Positions 36,294 to 44,713 of a stretch of 64,000 nucleotides of DNA are shown piece after piece. The notes under the pieces were generated by a model, which had not been told where the DNA came from, did no database searches, and saw nothing but the letters and a program-made list of their open reading frames with translations. The stretch is from Alkalibacillus aidingensis. GTDB lineage: Bacteria; Bacillota; Bacilli; Bacillales; Alkalibacillaceae. Location: NCBI RefSeq assembly GCF_014595945.1, contig NZ_JABXWU010000009.1:20611-84610 (forward strand). The letters are read 5' to 3'. Both the position numbers and the translations under genes were made by a program. Each line of letters starts with the position of its first letter. Within the stretch, counting starts at the first letter, position 1.

Positions 36294-36638
36294 TTAATCA
36301 CAAATAATGCGTAGATTTTTACGGTCAAGTTCTTCAAATTCATCATCAACACTAGGCAGTTCCTCAAGTAATTGATGAATCAATTCATAAGCTACGTGGT
36401 GCTCATTAATACGATAAAAAATCCATTTCCTCTTTCGATTTTCAACCACTAGATTTGCATCCCTCAACTTACGTAAATGCTGACTAATCGCTGGCTGCGA
36501 CATGTCCAATAATTCAACCAACTCACAAACACAGCACTCACCCTTACTGACATACTGCATAATTGATAAACGCGTTGAATCACCTAGCAATTTCAGCACA
36601 CGAGCCAATTCCTGGACATCGATTTTAGTCTTTTCCAC
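36294..36638 (-). CDS. arsR: Arsenic-responsive ArsR repressor
   Basis: A 114-residue winged-helix repressor with the As(III)-binding motif GECCVCELVELL (Cys35, Cys36, Cys38) next to the recognition helix MSQPAISQHLRKL. GTG start after AAGGGTG. First gene of arsRBC; 98 bases separate it from arsB. A palindrome over its own -10 box is the likely operator. Confidence 0.93.
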   Translation of the reverse strand: MEKTKIDVQELARVLKLLGDSTRLSIMQYVSKGECCVCELVELLDMSQPAISQHLRKLRDANLVVENRKRKWIFYRINEHHVAYELIHQLLEELPSVDDEFEELDRKNLRIICD

Positions 36639-36668
36639 CGTTTAACCACACCCTTGTATAAGTAAATG

Positions 36669-36705
36669 CTTATATGATTATATAAGTAACTTTAATATCC
36701 TGCAA
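36669..36705 (-). promoter_or_regulatory. ars promoter and ArsR operator candidate
   Basis: Minus-strand TTGCAG (36700-36705), 17-base spacer, TATAAT (36677-36682). The palindrome CTTATATGATTATATAAG (36669-36686) covers the -10 and is the likely ArsR site. Confidence 0.78.
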
Positions 36706-36759
36706 CAATCATTAAAATTCTTAATATGATCTTTACAAATCCAACAATTACTTAAAGCA

Positions 36760-36801
36760 TAAAAAAACGTAACAGCAGGTTGTTAGCCTTCTGTTACGTT
36801 A
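36760..36801 (-). terminator. Terminator overlapping the end of the membrane-protein gene
   Basis: AACGTAACAG and CTGTTACGTT pair, with an imperfect inner stem; seven T follow on the minus strand. The first arm lies inside the last codons of the gene at 36783. Confidence 0.85.
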
Positions 36802-37574
36802 GTCCACGTAAATTCAACGGAGCCTTCTATATCTTTTCCGTGGAAAATGATCGGTAAGTCTCCCGATTTTTCCGCTTCGAATTGGTATCGCCACTCATCT
36901 TCATCCCCTATGAAATCCATCGTACCAAGTCCACTAGAGTCTGGATGCATCTTTAATCCGTAAGGGCCTCCGTCTGAGATATCCCAATCAACAACAATTT
37001 CATAGTTATGATCTGCTTCGACCGGAATATCAACCAATTCCTCCCCATTAAATCGTTCAAATTTAGCTGTATACCGATTATCCTCATACTCATCAGCAAA
37101 GCCTTGTTTGATCGAAGGGTTCCATATTAAAATAATTGATAAAATTAATATAGCTGGAAACCCCATATAAAAAGGTCTTTTTCTCGTTTTCCTAGTGAAA
37201 CGTTCAATAGGATAAAAGATGATAAAGGCAACCACTGTGAAAATACTACTATAAAGAACCATGTAAATATACCACATAATTGAATCAGCTAATACCGGAA
37301 TATAAGTCACAAACCAGACAATCATTCCTGCCAACATATATAAAGAAACAAACATTCGCTTGGATTCATCTTCTAATTTAACAGCAACCCACTCAACGAT
37401 ATACGAAGAGATGACCAGATAAAAGACAAAAATTCCCCAAATAAGAGGATTAGAAAATAAATTGTAGGCCTCTGACAGATGGAACCCTGTATATACTAAA
37501 TATACAATATATGATAACAAAAAGGTGATAAATGCTGACGCAATACGACTACTGAAGTGATGGAATTTACTCAT
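36783..37574 (-). CDS. Membrane protein of unknown function with an extracytoplasmic beta domain
   Basis: A 263-residue protein with about five hydrophobic segments in residues 10-155, then a soluble C-terminal domain (about 165-263) rich in Asp, Glu and aromatic residues (FNGEELVDIPVEADHNYEIVVDWDISDGG; FHGKDIEGSVEFTWTNV) that looks beta-sandwich-like. No family is recognised. The ATG at 37574 has GGAGGAG upstream, so a longer frame to 37610 is not used. Single gene on the minus strand with its own terminator. Confidence 0.75.
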   Translation of the reverse strand: MSKFHHFSSRIASAFITFLLSYIVYLVYTGFHLSEAYNLFSNPLIWGIFVFYLVISSYIVEWVAVKLEDESKRMFVSLYMLAGMIVWFVTYIPVLADSIMWYIYMVLYSSIFTVVAFIIFYPIERFTRKTRKRPFYMGFPAILILSIILIWNPSIKQGFADEYEDNRYTAKFERFNGEELVDIPVEADHNYEIVVDWDISDGGPYGLKMHPDSSGLGTMDFIGDEDEWRYQFEAEKSGDLPIIFHGKDIEGSVEFTWTNVTEG

Positions 37575-37687
37575 TAACGCTCCTCCAATCCTGTTATTAT
37601 CATACACCATTTTATTTATTTAGAAAATGTTCAAACATATAACTTACTTTATTTAAGATTTCGTACTATAATTTTCATGTAGTATTT

Positions 37688-37696
37688 TGATATACT
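37688..37696 (+). promoter_or_regulatory. Extended -10 promoter of bdbC
   Basis: TGATATACT: an extended -10 with TATACT at 37691-37696; no good -35 is visible. Confidence 0.5.
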
Positions 37697-37734
37697 AGAA
37701 TGTACCTCAAACCAATAACAATGAGGTGTTAGAT

Positions 37735-38157
37735 ATGAAAAAAAGGGCTGAAAATATTGCCATTGTGGCTTGGGTCATTGCTTTAGTGGCCACATTAGGC
37801 TCACTGTATTTCTCGGAAATTCGCTTATATGAACCGTGTAAGCTTTGCTGGTACCAAAGAATTATTATGTACCCCCTCGTATTAATCTACCTAATTGGGG
37901 TCATCATTAAAGACAAAAAGGTATTTATCTATGGAATGGTGTTTTCATCTATAGGGTTGTTAGTTTCTTGGTATCATTACGCGATTCAAAAGCTTCCGTT
38001 TTTCCAAGATTCCGCACCATCATGTGGACAAGTGTCTTGTATAGGAGCGTATATAAACTGGGGCGGCTTTATAACGATTCCATTCTTAGCAGGAATTGCT
38101 TTCACATTAATTTTAATTACGAGTATTGTTGGCTTTAAATATCTGAAGGAGGAATAA
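37735..38157 (+). CDS. bdbC: Disulfide bond formation protein (DsbB/BdbC type)
   Basis: A 140-residue four-helix membrane quinone oxidoreductase. Its two cysteine pairs are CKLC (Cys35, Cys38) and CGQVSC (Cys97, Cys102), as in BdbC. It reoxidises an extracytoplasmic thiol oxidase. The ATG at 37735 follows GAGGTG; a GTG at 37726 lies within that site. The partner thioredoxin-like gene starts 2 bases later. Confidence 0.92.
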   Translation: MKKRAENIAIVAWVIALVATLGSLYFSEIRLYEPCKLCWYQRIIMYPLVLIYLIGVIIKDKKVFIYGMVFSSIGLLVSWYHYAIQKLPFFQDSAPSCGQVSCIGAYINWGGFITIPFLAGIAFTLILITSIVGFKYLKEE

Positions 38158-38158
38158 C

Positions 38159-38629
38159 ATGAAGAAATTAATCATTTTTGGTTCTGTAATCGTCGTGTTT
38201 TTCGTCGCCATTGCCCTATTAACAAATGCTTCACAAACAGTAACTGTTGAAGATAATCCTTATGGTAAAGATAGTCTAGAACGGGAAACCGCCGAATTAC
38301 TAGATGATCCTAATTATCAAAACATTATCCTGCCCGAAGAGTTAGATACACAATTGGAAGAAGAGGATGAAGTTACGGTTTACTTCTATAGTCCAACTTG
38401 TGAATATTGTCAAGAAACCACGCCAAGGCTAGCTCCATTAGCAGAGGAAATGGGGGTTGACCTGGTTCAATATAATCTACTTGAGTTCGAGGAAGGCTGG
38501 AACGATTATGATGTTGATAGCACACCTACTCTCGTTCACTATGAGGATGGAGAAGAAGTACAGAGAATCGTTGGCGCTGCACCTAACGAAGACTACGAAG
38601 CTTTCTTTAACACATATGTACTTGACTAA
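38159..38629 (+). CDS. Membrane-anchored thioredoxin-like oxidoreductase
   Basis: A 156-residue protein with an N-terminal membrane anchor (about 4-22), an acidic linker and a thioredoxin fold: VTVYFYSPTCEYCQETTPRL with active-site Cys81-Cys84 and the cis-Pro in STPTLVHYEDG. Adjacent to bdbC, so it is probably the extracytoplasmic thiol oxidase (BdbA/BdbD role) recharged by BdbC. It is much shorter than BdbD, so equivalence is by context only. Confidence 0.85.
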   Translation: MKKLIIFGSVIVVFFVAIALLTNASQTVTVEDNPYGKDSLERETAELLDDPNYQNIILPEELDTQLEEEDEVTVYFYSPTCEYCQETTPRLAPLAEEMGVDLVQYNLLEFEEGWNDYDVDSTPTLVHYEDGEEVQRIVGAAPNEDYEAFFNTYVLD

Positions 38630-38635
38630 TTAAAA

Positions 38636-38679
38636 GACTGGTCAGCAGAAGAGAATAACTCTTCACTGACCAGTTTTTT
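38636..38679 (+). terminator. Terminator of the bdbC operon
   Basis: ACTGGTCAG (38637-38645) with CTGACCAGT (38666-38674), an additional inner pairing GAAGAG/CTCTTC, then six T. The right arm lies inside the 3' end of the convergent ytzI-like gene. Confidence 0.88.
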
Positions 38680-38833
38680 CATTTGGAGAACTCTCATCGT
38701 GATCTTGTTGATCTTCACTAGTAGGTAATGGATCTACCTTATGCTCATAAGCGTAACCTTTAGAAATAGCAATAATCGTTAAGATCAAGACAAAGATAAC
38801 AATAACAATAGATAAAATAATCACGTAAATCAT
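38663..38833 (-). CDS. ytzI: YtzI-like small membrane protein
   Basis: A 56-residue protein. AAGGAG stands 7 bases before the ATG at 38833. Residues 2-22 are a single hydrophobic helix (MIYVIILSIVIVIFVLILTI), then SKGYAYEHKVDPLP and an acidic tail ending in a TGA at 38663-38665. Plan and the YAYxHxVDPL segment match YtzI of Bacillus, whose role is unknown. Its 3' end doubles as the terminator stem of the convergent bdbC operon. Confidence 0.82.
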   Translation of the reverse strand: MIYVIILSIVIVIFVLILTIIAISKGYAYEHKVDPLPTSEDQQDHDESSPNEKTGQ

Positions 38834-38907
38834 GTTCTGGCTCCTTAAAACAGCTATTTTACTCTATTATAAAACGGTAAACAAAACTATGACAACTAGA
38901 TATCACA

Positions 38908-40065
38908 TTATTCATTAAGTGCTTTAGCCGCTAATTGGTCAAGGACTTGATCATCCATAGGAGGGTTATGGAGACCAGCACGAATATCACGATAATAACG
39001 TTCAAAATCAAATGACTTCGACAAGCCACGTCCACCTGCAATTCGCAAGGCAAGGTCAACTACTCTTTGTGCATCATTGGTTACATTCACTTTGACAACA
39101 GCCAATTCACTAGCCAATAACGGACGTTGATCTGGATTCTCATCCCAGCGCCTAGCAATATCATACAAAAAGTGTCGAGATCGCATTAACAACATACTCA
39201 TCTCTCCAATTTTCTGGCGAATATGACTGACTTTAGAGATCGTATGGTTAAGACTATTAGGTTTAAAGTTATTGGCAAATTCCACAGCATCATCAAACGC
39301 TGCTTGCGCGATCCCTAAATAACAAGCTGGGATATGTAGAAGCCATGCTTTTGGTAAAGGCTTCTGATCCCCTAATCGATCAACTAAACAACTTGAGTCA
39401 ATTGCCACTTGCTCCAGAATCAGATCATCACTTCCAGTTCCTCTCATCCCTAATGTATCCCAAGTATGATCAACCTTGACTCCTTCTTTTAACATATCAA
39501 CTAAAAACCATGCTGCTTGATCTTCACCATCAATAGTCGCCGAGACCAAAGCATAGTCTAATTTTTCCGCCATTGTGGTAAATGTCTTTTGACCAGTCAG
39601 GATATACTCATCGCCATCCAAAATCGCTGTCGTTTCAGGCATTCCACCTCTTGTGGGGCTTCCTGTGTTTTTTTCAGTCGATGCCCGATTAAAAAGCTTC
39701 TGCCTACTAGCCTCTTGGGCGATAAATTCATAATTTTCATCTCTCCAAAGTCCTTCTTGTTTTAATTCCATTAATAACCCTAAATGCCAACCGACAGATA
39801 GTGCTGTTGCTCCATCACCTTCAGCAATTTTCTCCTGCATTAGTAACCACTCATATAAAGATAAATCCTCACCACCATAACTTTCAGGTAATACAATAGA
39901 TAAATAACGGTGGCTTTTTAGTGTTTTTAACGTTTGGTCTAAAAAGCGAGCCTCACGATCCGATTGTTTCGCATATGGCTTAATCTTCTCTGAAAGGTCC
40001 GTTGCTCTCTCATACAAACTTCTTACCCGTTCATTTCCAAGGAATATTTGGTTATTCACACTCAC
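38908..40065 (-). CDS. Acyl-CoA dehydrogenase family protein (YdbM-like)
   Basis: A 385-residue flavoprotein. The family plan is visible: an N-terminal helical domain, IVLPESYGGEDLSLYEWLLM, TEKNTGSPTRGG in place of the usual FAD-contact motif, LTGQKTFTTMA, DTLGMRGTGSDDL, and AGGRGLSKSFDFERYYRDIRAG at the C-terminus. It probably oxidises an acyl-CoA or a similar thioester. The start is GTG at 40065; a second in-frame GTG at 40059 has better spacing to AAAGG, so the true protein may be two residues shorter. Confidence 0.85.
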   Translation of the reverse strand: MSVNNQIFLGNERVRSLYERATDLSEKIKPYAKQSDREARFLDQTLKTLKSHRYLSIVLPESYGGEDLSLYEWLLMQEKIAEGDGATALSVGWHLGLLMELKQEGLWRDENYEFIAQEASRQKLFNRASTEKNTGSPTRGGMPETTAILDGDEYILTGQKTFTTMAEKLDYALVSATIDGEDQAAWFLVDMLKEGVKVDHTWDTLGMRGTGSDDLILEQVAIDSSCLVDRLGDQKPLPKAWLLHIPACYLGIAQAAFDDAVEFANNFKPNSLNHTISKVSHIRQKIGEMSMLLMRSRHFLYDIARRWDENPDQRPLLASELAVVKVNVTNDAQRVVDLALRIAGGRGLSKSFDFERYYRDIRAGLHNPPMDDQVLDQLAAKALNE

Positions 40066-40220
40066 CTTTAAGACTCCCTTCCGTATATATATAAGTTATC
40101 ATATGTAATTACTCTGATTTAGGATATGATAAACGCACAGATTTTTAAAGGAAAACACCTTTATACATAACGAGAATATTTTGGTTTAAAATCACCCATG
40201 CTATGGCTTGAGGTGATTTT

Positions 40221-40739
40221 ATGAATTTATTCTTAAAAGTTGTTCTGTCAAGTCTGTGTATTTTTCTTTATTCCACAACTAACCTGAGCTTACAGGCGAC
40301 TAGTGATGAAGGTATGAGCGTTCACGAGCTCTATCAATCAATGGGATATATTGACCATGATCTAGCTGTACAGGAATACCAACAAGAAATCGGAGACAAT
40401 ATAGATTTGCCAAAGACCTTACCCTTCGAACCAGATTTACAACTAGGTAAAACAAACGATGATAAGTTGACACTAGCTTTTACAGATGAAGACCAAAGGC
40501 AGTTCTTTCAAATTTATGTAGAACGTAAACCACTTGAGAAAAAACCGATCGAAAGTGAAACTCATGAATTAATTAATGGAACTGAAGTTTATATACAACA
40601 TGTTGGGCCCAGTCCAGATGAGTCTCAGGTGACGTGGTTATTTTTTGAAAAAGACGAACTCACCTATAGTTTGTCTTTGAATCACGAGGATACAAGTGCC
40701 AATAGGAGTAAATTAATGGAGATAGCTGAGTCCATCTAA
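40221..40739 (+). CDS. Exported protein of unknown function (DUF4367-like C-terminus)
   Basis: A 172-residue protein with a signal peptide (hydrophobic core about 4-22, likely cleaved near LSLQA). The second half has a VYIQHVG, WLFFEKDELTYSLSLNHED and LMEIAESI pattern that resembles DUF4367 domains found in envelope and anti-sigma proteins. No Cys lipobox. GAGGTG lies 6 bases before the ATG. Function unknown. Confidence 0.72.
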   Translation: MNLFLKVVLSSLCIFLYSTTNLSLQATSDEGMSVHELYQSMGYIDHDLAVQEYQQEIGDNIDLPKTLPFEPDLQLGKTNDDKLTLAFTDEDQRQFFQIYVERKPLEKKPIESETHELINGTEVYIQHVGPSPDESQVTWLFFEKDELTYSLSLNHEDTSANRSKLMEIAESI

Positions 40740-40744
40740 GCATT

Positions 40745-40785
40745 AAGACCAAGCAGCTCACTCATGCTGCTTGGTCTTCTTTTTG
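40745..40785. terminator. Terminator, embedded in the 3' end of the convergent transporter gene
   Basis: 13-bp perfect stem (AAGACCAAGCAGC with its complement), 8-base loop, CT then five T. The right arm encodes the last codons of the EamA gene on the other strand. Confidence 0.9.
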
Positions 40786-41649
40786 TTTTAACCTTAACAG
40801 TTTTGGTTTATTGGCTAATAAGACTAACCCAATAATTAGACATAAGAGTCCAATGCCTGAGAGAATTGTCAGTGGCTCTCCCAATAAGAAAATGCCTAGG
40901 ACTGCAGCTGTAACAGGTTCTGCAAGTGCTAGAGTCACCGCCATAGAAGCTTGCACGCCCATAAGTCCGCGAGCGAATGATAAGTACGCAACAGCAGTTG
41001 CAAGGAGACCTAAATGCAGCATGGAAATAGTTCCAGATAACTGCATCACCCACCCTAAGTCATAGACAAATAAGATCGGGAGTAAGAACACCGCAGCCGT
41101 GCTAAAAACGATAGCAACTACCACATCAGAAGAATAATTGGTGACTAAGTCTTTACTAACAAAGGTATAAATCGCAAAAGCTAATCCAGCCATTAGTGAA
41201 AACAGCATACCTAACGGATTGAACACAATTTGCCCATCAGATTGAAATAATAACACACAACCAAAAATCGCTAACATCGTTGAGACTAGCCATACCCAGT
41301 CAGGCAAGCGCTTATAGATCAAGCCTTCCATTAAACCAGCAAAAATAGGCGCACTACAAATTGCAACTACCGTGCCAATTGCAACACCCGTTAAGTCCAC
41401 ACCCGAGAAGAAAAATGGTTGATACAATGCCATAGCTAATGCGCTAACAAGTAGTGCCTTTTTAGGAATTCCCTTAATCGACAATCGTTTCTGAAAGAAC
41501 ACTAATAAAAATAAAGAGCCTCCACCGATCAATAAGCGCAATGCGCCTACAACAAGAGGTGTTGACTCTTCTGGTGCTAAAGCTTGTGCAGTCCCTGTTG
41601 TCCCCCATAAAATCGCGCCAAATAGCACGAGAAGAACACTATTTCTCAA
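40762..41649 (-). CDS. EamA/DMT-family transporter
   Basis: A 295-residue inner-membrane protein with ten hydrophobic segments in two repeats, starting with LLVLFGAILWGTTGTAQAL and including the EamA signatures GALRLLIGGGSLF and LALAEPVTAAVLGIFLLGEPLT. It exports a small metabolite or amino acid. The start is a TTG at 41649 with AAGGTAGTG upstream. It lies 14 bases after a small zinc-ribbon gene. Confidence 0.88.
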   Translation of the reverse strand: MRNSVLLVLFGAILWGTTGTAQALAPEESTPLVVGALRLLIGGGSLFLLVFFQKRLSIKGIPKKALLVSALAMALYQPFFFSGVDLTGVAIGTVVAICSAPIFAGLMEGLIYKRLPDWVWLVSTMLAIFGCVLLFQSDGQIVFNPLGMLFSLMAGLAFAIYTFVSKDLVTNYSSDVVVAIVFSTAAVFLLPILFVYDLGWVMQLSGTISMLHLGLLATAVAYLSFARGLMGVQASMAVTLALAEPVTAAVLGIFLLGEPLTILSGIGLLCLIIGLVLLANKPKLLRLKQKEDQAA

Positions 41650-41663
41650 TCAAATCACTACCT

Positions 41664-41999
41664 TTATATCCGTTTCCTTGGCAAATGTCGTTCAAAGCGA
41701 ATAAATGAGTAAGCACGCATCAATAAAACTAAACTTAAAACGACAATCAATGGAATTTTAATATAAGCAACCTCGGCAAAATAGACCATAATTAAACCTA
41801 CTAGAGTCATCAAGGTTAGGAAATTGGCATACCTACCATTAAGTGGGGTATTGCTTACCACTAAAGAAGAAACCGACTTGATCTTTTCAATATAGCAGCT
41901 ACCACAAAAAGCACCGATACTAAAAAATATTTGCATCGTGTATAATTCTTTCCTCGATTCAATTTGCTTTCTGCATTTTTGGCAATATACTTTTCTCAT
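41664..41999 (-). CDS. Small membrane protein with a zinc-ribbon-like N-terminus
   Basis: A 111-residue protein. CQKC near the N-terminus and CGSC at about residue 33 could hold a zinc ion; two hydrophobic segments follow (about 60-75 and 80-98). No family is recognised. AGGTG stands before the ATG. It lies directly upstream of the EamA gene, so joint transcription is likely. Confidence 0.7.
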   Translation of the reverse strand: MRKVYCQKCRKQIESRKELYTMQIFFSIGAFCGSCYIEKIKSVSSLVVSNTPLNGRYANFLTLMTLVGLIMVYFAEVAYIKIPLIVVLSLVLLMRAYSFIRFERHLPRKRI

Positions 42000-42052
42000 A
42001 TTTTCACCTACGATAGTCTATTTATCTATGTATAATTGTATCACTATTAATT

Positions 42053-42083
42053 AAAAAGAAAAGCCAGGTTTACCTGACTTTAC
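42053..42083 (-). terminator. Terminator of the ring-cleaving dioxygenase gene
   Basis: On the minus strand AGTCAGG, 4 bases, CCTGGCT (one G-U pair), then a T-rich run. Confidence 0.72.
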
Positions 42084-42087
42084 GTAG

Positions 42088-43056
42088 TTACTCATTATAC
42101 TTAATAGGTTTTAGCTTTTGTTCAATTTGCTCTCGTTTGGCTTCTAGAAAGGGTGGTAAAGCTAGTGAAGCACCTAACTCACTCTCCTGTTCGTCAGCTG
42201 TAAAACCAGGGCCATCAGTGGCTAATTCAAACAGGATACCATTCGGTTCACGAAAATAAACTGATTTGAAATAGAAACGATCGACAAAACCGGAATGCCC
42301 TATTTCATTTTCATCTAATAAGTCTATACATTTATATAGCTCATCCTCGTTGCTCACTCGAAAAGCCACATGGTGAACTCCACCACGCCCAAGCCGCTCT
42401 GGAGGAAGATCAGTTCGCTCATGGACATGCACTTCTGCTCCGGTTCCACCTTCACCCGTCTCAAAAACAACCACTTGTTGATTAGTTTGATGATGAATAT
42501 AGTTGCCTGCCCGTCGAAAACCCATCACTGTCGTTAATATAGGCTCTGTGCGACTTAATTCAGGGATTGTTAAATGAACTGGTCCTAACCCAGTAATGCC
42601 ATGCTGTGGATCTGCTTGTGATTGCACCCACGGCTTACCACCAGATACACCATCATTATTTTCATCTGAAACAAGTGTTAACCGTTGTTTCTCAAAATCC
42701 TGAAATGGAAGAACTCGACGACCAAATTGCTGAAGGATTCCTTGATGATGAACACCTGCATCTGAAAGACGTTTCTCCCAGTAATCGAGTGACGCATCAC
42801 TTGGGACACGAAGTGAAGTCGTAGAAATACTCTTATTTCCAACATGCGTTTGGCCAGCCCGAGGGATCTCAAAAAACGTTAATTCAGTTCCCGGGCTACC
42901 TACTTCATCACCATAAAACAAATGATACATCGATGGCTCATCCTGGTTAACAGTCTTTTTCACCATTCTCATTCCTAATATTTTGGTGTAGAAGTCCACA
43001 TTTCGTTGAGCATTGGCTGTCATCGCGGATAAGTGGTGAATTCCTAACAGGTTCAC
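42088..43056 (-). CDS. Ring-cleaving dioxygenase, MhqO/MhqA-like (VOC superfamily)
   Basis: A 322-residue protein made of two vicinal-oxygen-chelate modules. LGIHHLSAMTANAQRNVDFYTKILGM opens the first; HHVAFRV and ILFELATDGPGF in the second supply the other metal ligands. Homologues in Bacillus (MhqO, MhqA, MhqE) degrade hydroquinone-type compounds and are induced by quinone stress. The start is set at the GTG 43056, about 10 bases after GGGAG; the longer frame starts inside the ribosome site. No MhqR-type operator was seen. Confidence 0.88.
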   Translation of the reverse strand: MNLLGIHHLSAMTANAQRNVDFYTKILGMRMVKKTVNQDEPSMYHLFYGDEVGSPGTELTFFEIPRAGQTHVGNKSISTTSLRVPSDASLDYWEKRLSDAGVHHQGILQQFGRRVLPFQDFEKQRLTLVSDENNDGVSGGKPWVQSQADPQHGITGLGPVHLTIPELSRTEPILTTVMGFRRAGNYIHHQTNQQVVVFETGEGGTGAEVHVHERTDLPPERLGRGGVHHVAFRVSNEDELYKCIDLLDENEIGHSGFVDRFYFKSVYFREPNGILFELATDGPGFTADEQESELGASLALPPFLEAKREQIEQKLKPIKYNE

Positions 43057-43171
43057 AAGTAACAAGCTCCCTTCAATAACATCTATGAAATACTTTTGTA
43101 ACGCATCTGTAATGAGTAGGTTATTTGAAGGATATCAAAGATTGTTACCATTTAAAACCATAACGCCTCTT

Positions 43172-44071
43172 TTAATAGCCAATATTCTCGTGATACTCTC
43201 CTTCGTGTGGGAAGATCTCCCCTTCATGGACAGTCCCATCCCCGTATTCAACTCGTAAGTCAATAGATTCAATCATCTTATCCTCAGGTTCAACTTTAAA
43301 ATGCCAACCCTGGAAATCACCTGAATGTTCTATTGAGTTCACTTGTACTTCATGACTATTATGACTAATTTCCTCTTCCACTTCATGTGACGTTCGCTCA
43401 TCCTCTTCTAATGGAATATCTTCTGTTGTTTCATCATCATAATAGACAGTAGCTACGGCTTCTTCAACCCTATGAAACGGAAAAACTACTTCACCACTTT
43501 GGCGGAAAAATCCTTCATAAAAATTTGAACCACTTCTTCCACTTCCTGATGCTGTACTCCAGCTCACTAATGGACTAGGACGGAATAAATGTTCAGGAAC
43601 GTGTTGCACCTCACTGGAACGACTCACTGTACCGTCACTTACAATTTGATACTCGAATCGATCATGAGTAGACACCTCAATCGGCGCACGGTAATTAAGA
43701 CCTTCTATTTGAGTTGCTTCAACAACTTCCCAGTCACGTTCTTCGTGACTCCTGTATAACAAGTTGACGTCAACGTCCTCTTCTAACTCACGAAAAGACC
43801 ATTCCAAATCGATAATCTGACGGTCAGGAGTAGAATTTTCATTAGGGTGATATTCCCTTGATGCAATCCACTCGTTTTCTTCTTTTATTTGATTAATTCG
43901 ATGATCTAAATTACTTACATTTGTGTTAATGTTGTTGAGTTGATGAGAGTAATTCTGTGAGGTCATTTGAACTTCTTCTTCCACTTTTTGATTTAATTGA
44001 AAGAATAAAAATAAGTTCAAAATGATACTACCAACAATTAAACTAGTTAATATCTTTTCATTCTTACTCAT
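43172..44071 (-). CDS. Membrane-anchored coiled-coil protein of unknown function
   Basis: A 299-residue protein. An N-terminal membrane helix (about 7-25) is followed by a heptad-rich coiled coil (about 26-65, QLNNINTNVSNLDHRINQIKEE), then an acidic beta-rich extracytoplasmic region with repeated Glu/His/Asp patches. No family is recognised. GGGGGAG precedes the ATG. It lies 11 bases downstream of an acetyltransferase gene on the same strand. Confidence 0.75.
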   Translation of the reverse strand: MSKNEKILTSLIVGSIILNLFLFFQLNQKVEEEVQMTSQNYSHQLNNINTNVSNLDHRINQIKEENEWIASREYHPNENSTPDRQIIDLEWSFRELEEDVDVNLLYRSHEERDWEVVEATQIEGLNYRAPIEVSTHDRFEYQIVSDGTVSRSSEVQHVPEHLFRPSPLVSWSTASGSGRSGSNFYEGFFRQSGEVVFPFHRVEEAVATVYYDDETTEDIPLEEDERTSHEVEEEISHNSHEVQVNSIEHSGDFQGWHFKVEPEDKMIESIDLRVEYGDGTVHEGEIFPHEGEYHENIGY

Positions 44072-44082
44072 TTTTCTCCCCC

Positions 44083-44619
44083 CTATAACTGGTTCGGATT
44101 AAGATTAATCCAAAAACGTCTCACTACATTGCCATGCTCTTCAGTGAAAGGTAAGCCCTCCATCCCTCCATTCCTTTTAATCACTTTGGCTGATGCTAGA
44201 TTATCTTCATTACACGTTACTAGAGCACGTTTCACTCCAAGCTTTGATAATTCTTTGAGAGATAGCTCAAGGATCATCGTGGCGTAGCCTTTTTGACGTT
44301 CAGAAGGTCGAATGCCGCCTCCGATGTGTCCTTCCGTTTCTAATAAACGCCCCGTTAAATCATGGCGAATATGACTAGCCCCTAAAATACGATCATCATC
44401 ATCAACTAACCACCTTGTTGATGACGGGACGTGTCCTTCAGGTAAACCAATTCCAGCTTCAGCGTCATTTAATTGCTTTACCCATTGTTCGAACTCCATG
44501 GAACCCTTCCTCATCACAGAAGGAGCAATCCTCTCACCTGCTTCCTCCCAATCTTTACAAAAGTCTCGATACTCCTCTTCTAATAAAGTTGTTGGTTTAA
44601 CTAATTTTATATGGTTCAC
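44083..44619 (-). CDS. GNAT-family N-acetyltransferase (COG3981 type)
   Basis: A 178-residue acetyltransferase from a GTG at 44619, placed 7 bases after AGGTGA. The core reads RWLVDDDDRILGASHIRHDL, then GHIGGGIRPSERQKGYATMIL, which is the acetyl-CoA loop, and ALVTCNEDNLASAKVIKRNGG. Substrate unknown. Confidence 0.85.
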   Translation of the reverse strand: MNHIKLVKPTTLLEEEYRDFCKDWEEAGERIAPSVMRKGSMEFEQWVKQLNDAEAGIGLPEGHVPSSTRWLVDDDDRILGASHIRHDLTGRLLETEGHIGGGIRPSERQKGYATMILELSLKELSKLGVKRALVTCNEDNLASAKVIKRNGGMEGLPFTEEHGNVVRRFWINLNPNQL

Positions 44620-44684
44620 TCGACATTCACCTACCATTCTATTCCTTTAGCATACCTTGATTATAAGTGTCATTCAATACGATA

Positions 44685-44713
44685 TAAAAAAAGCCACTAC
44701 ATCTAGTGGCTCA
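44685..44713 (-). terminator. Terminator of the exonuclease/glycosylase gene run
   Basis: Minus strand: AGCCACTA, 4 bases, TAGTGGCT, then seven T. The first arm overlaps the stop codon of the glycosylase gene. Confidence 0.88.
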
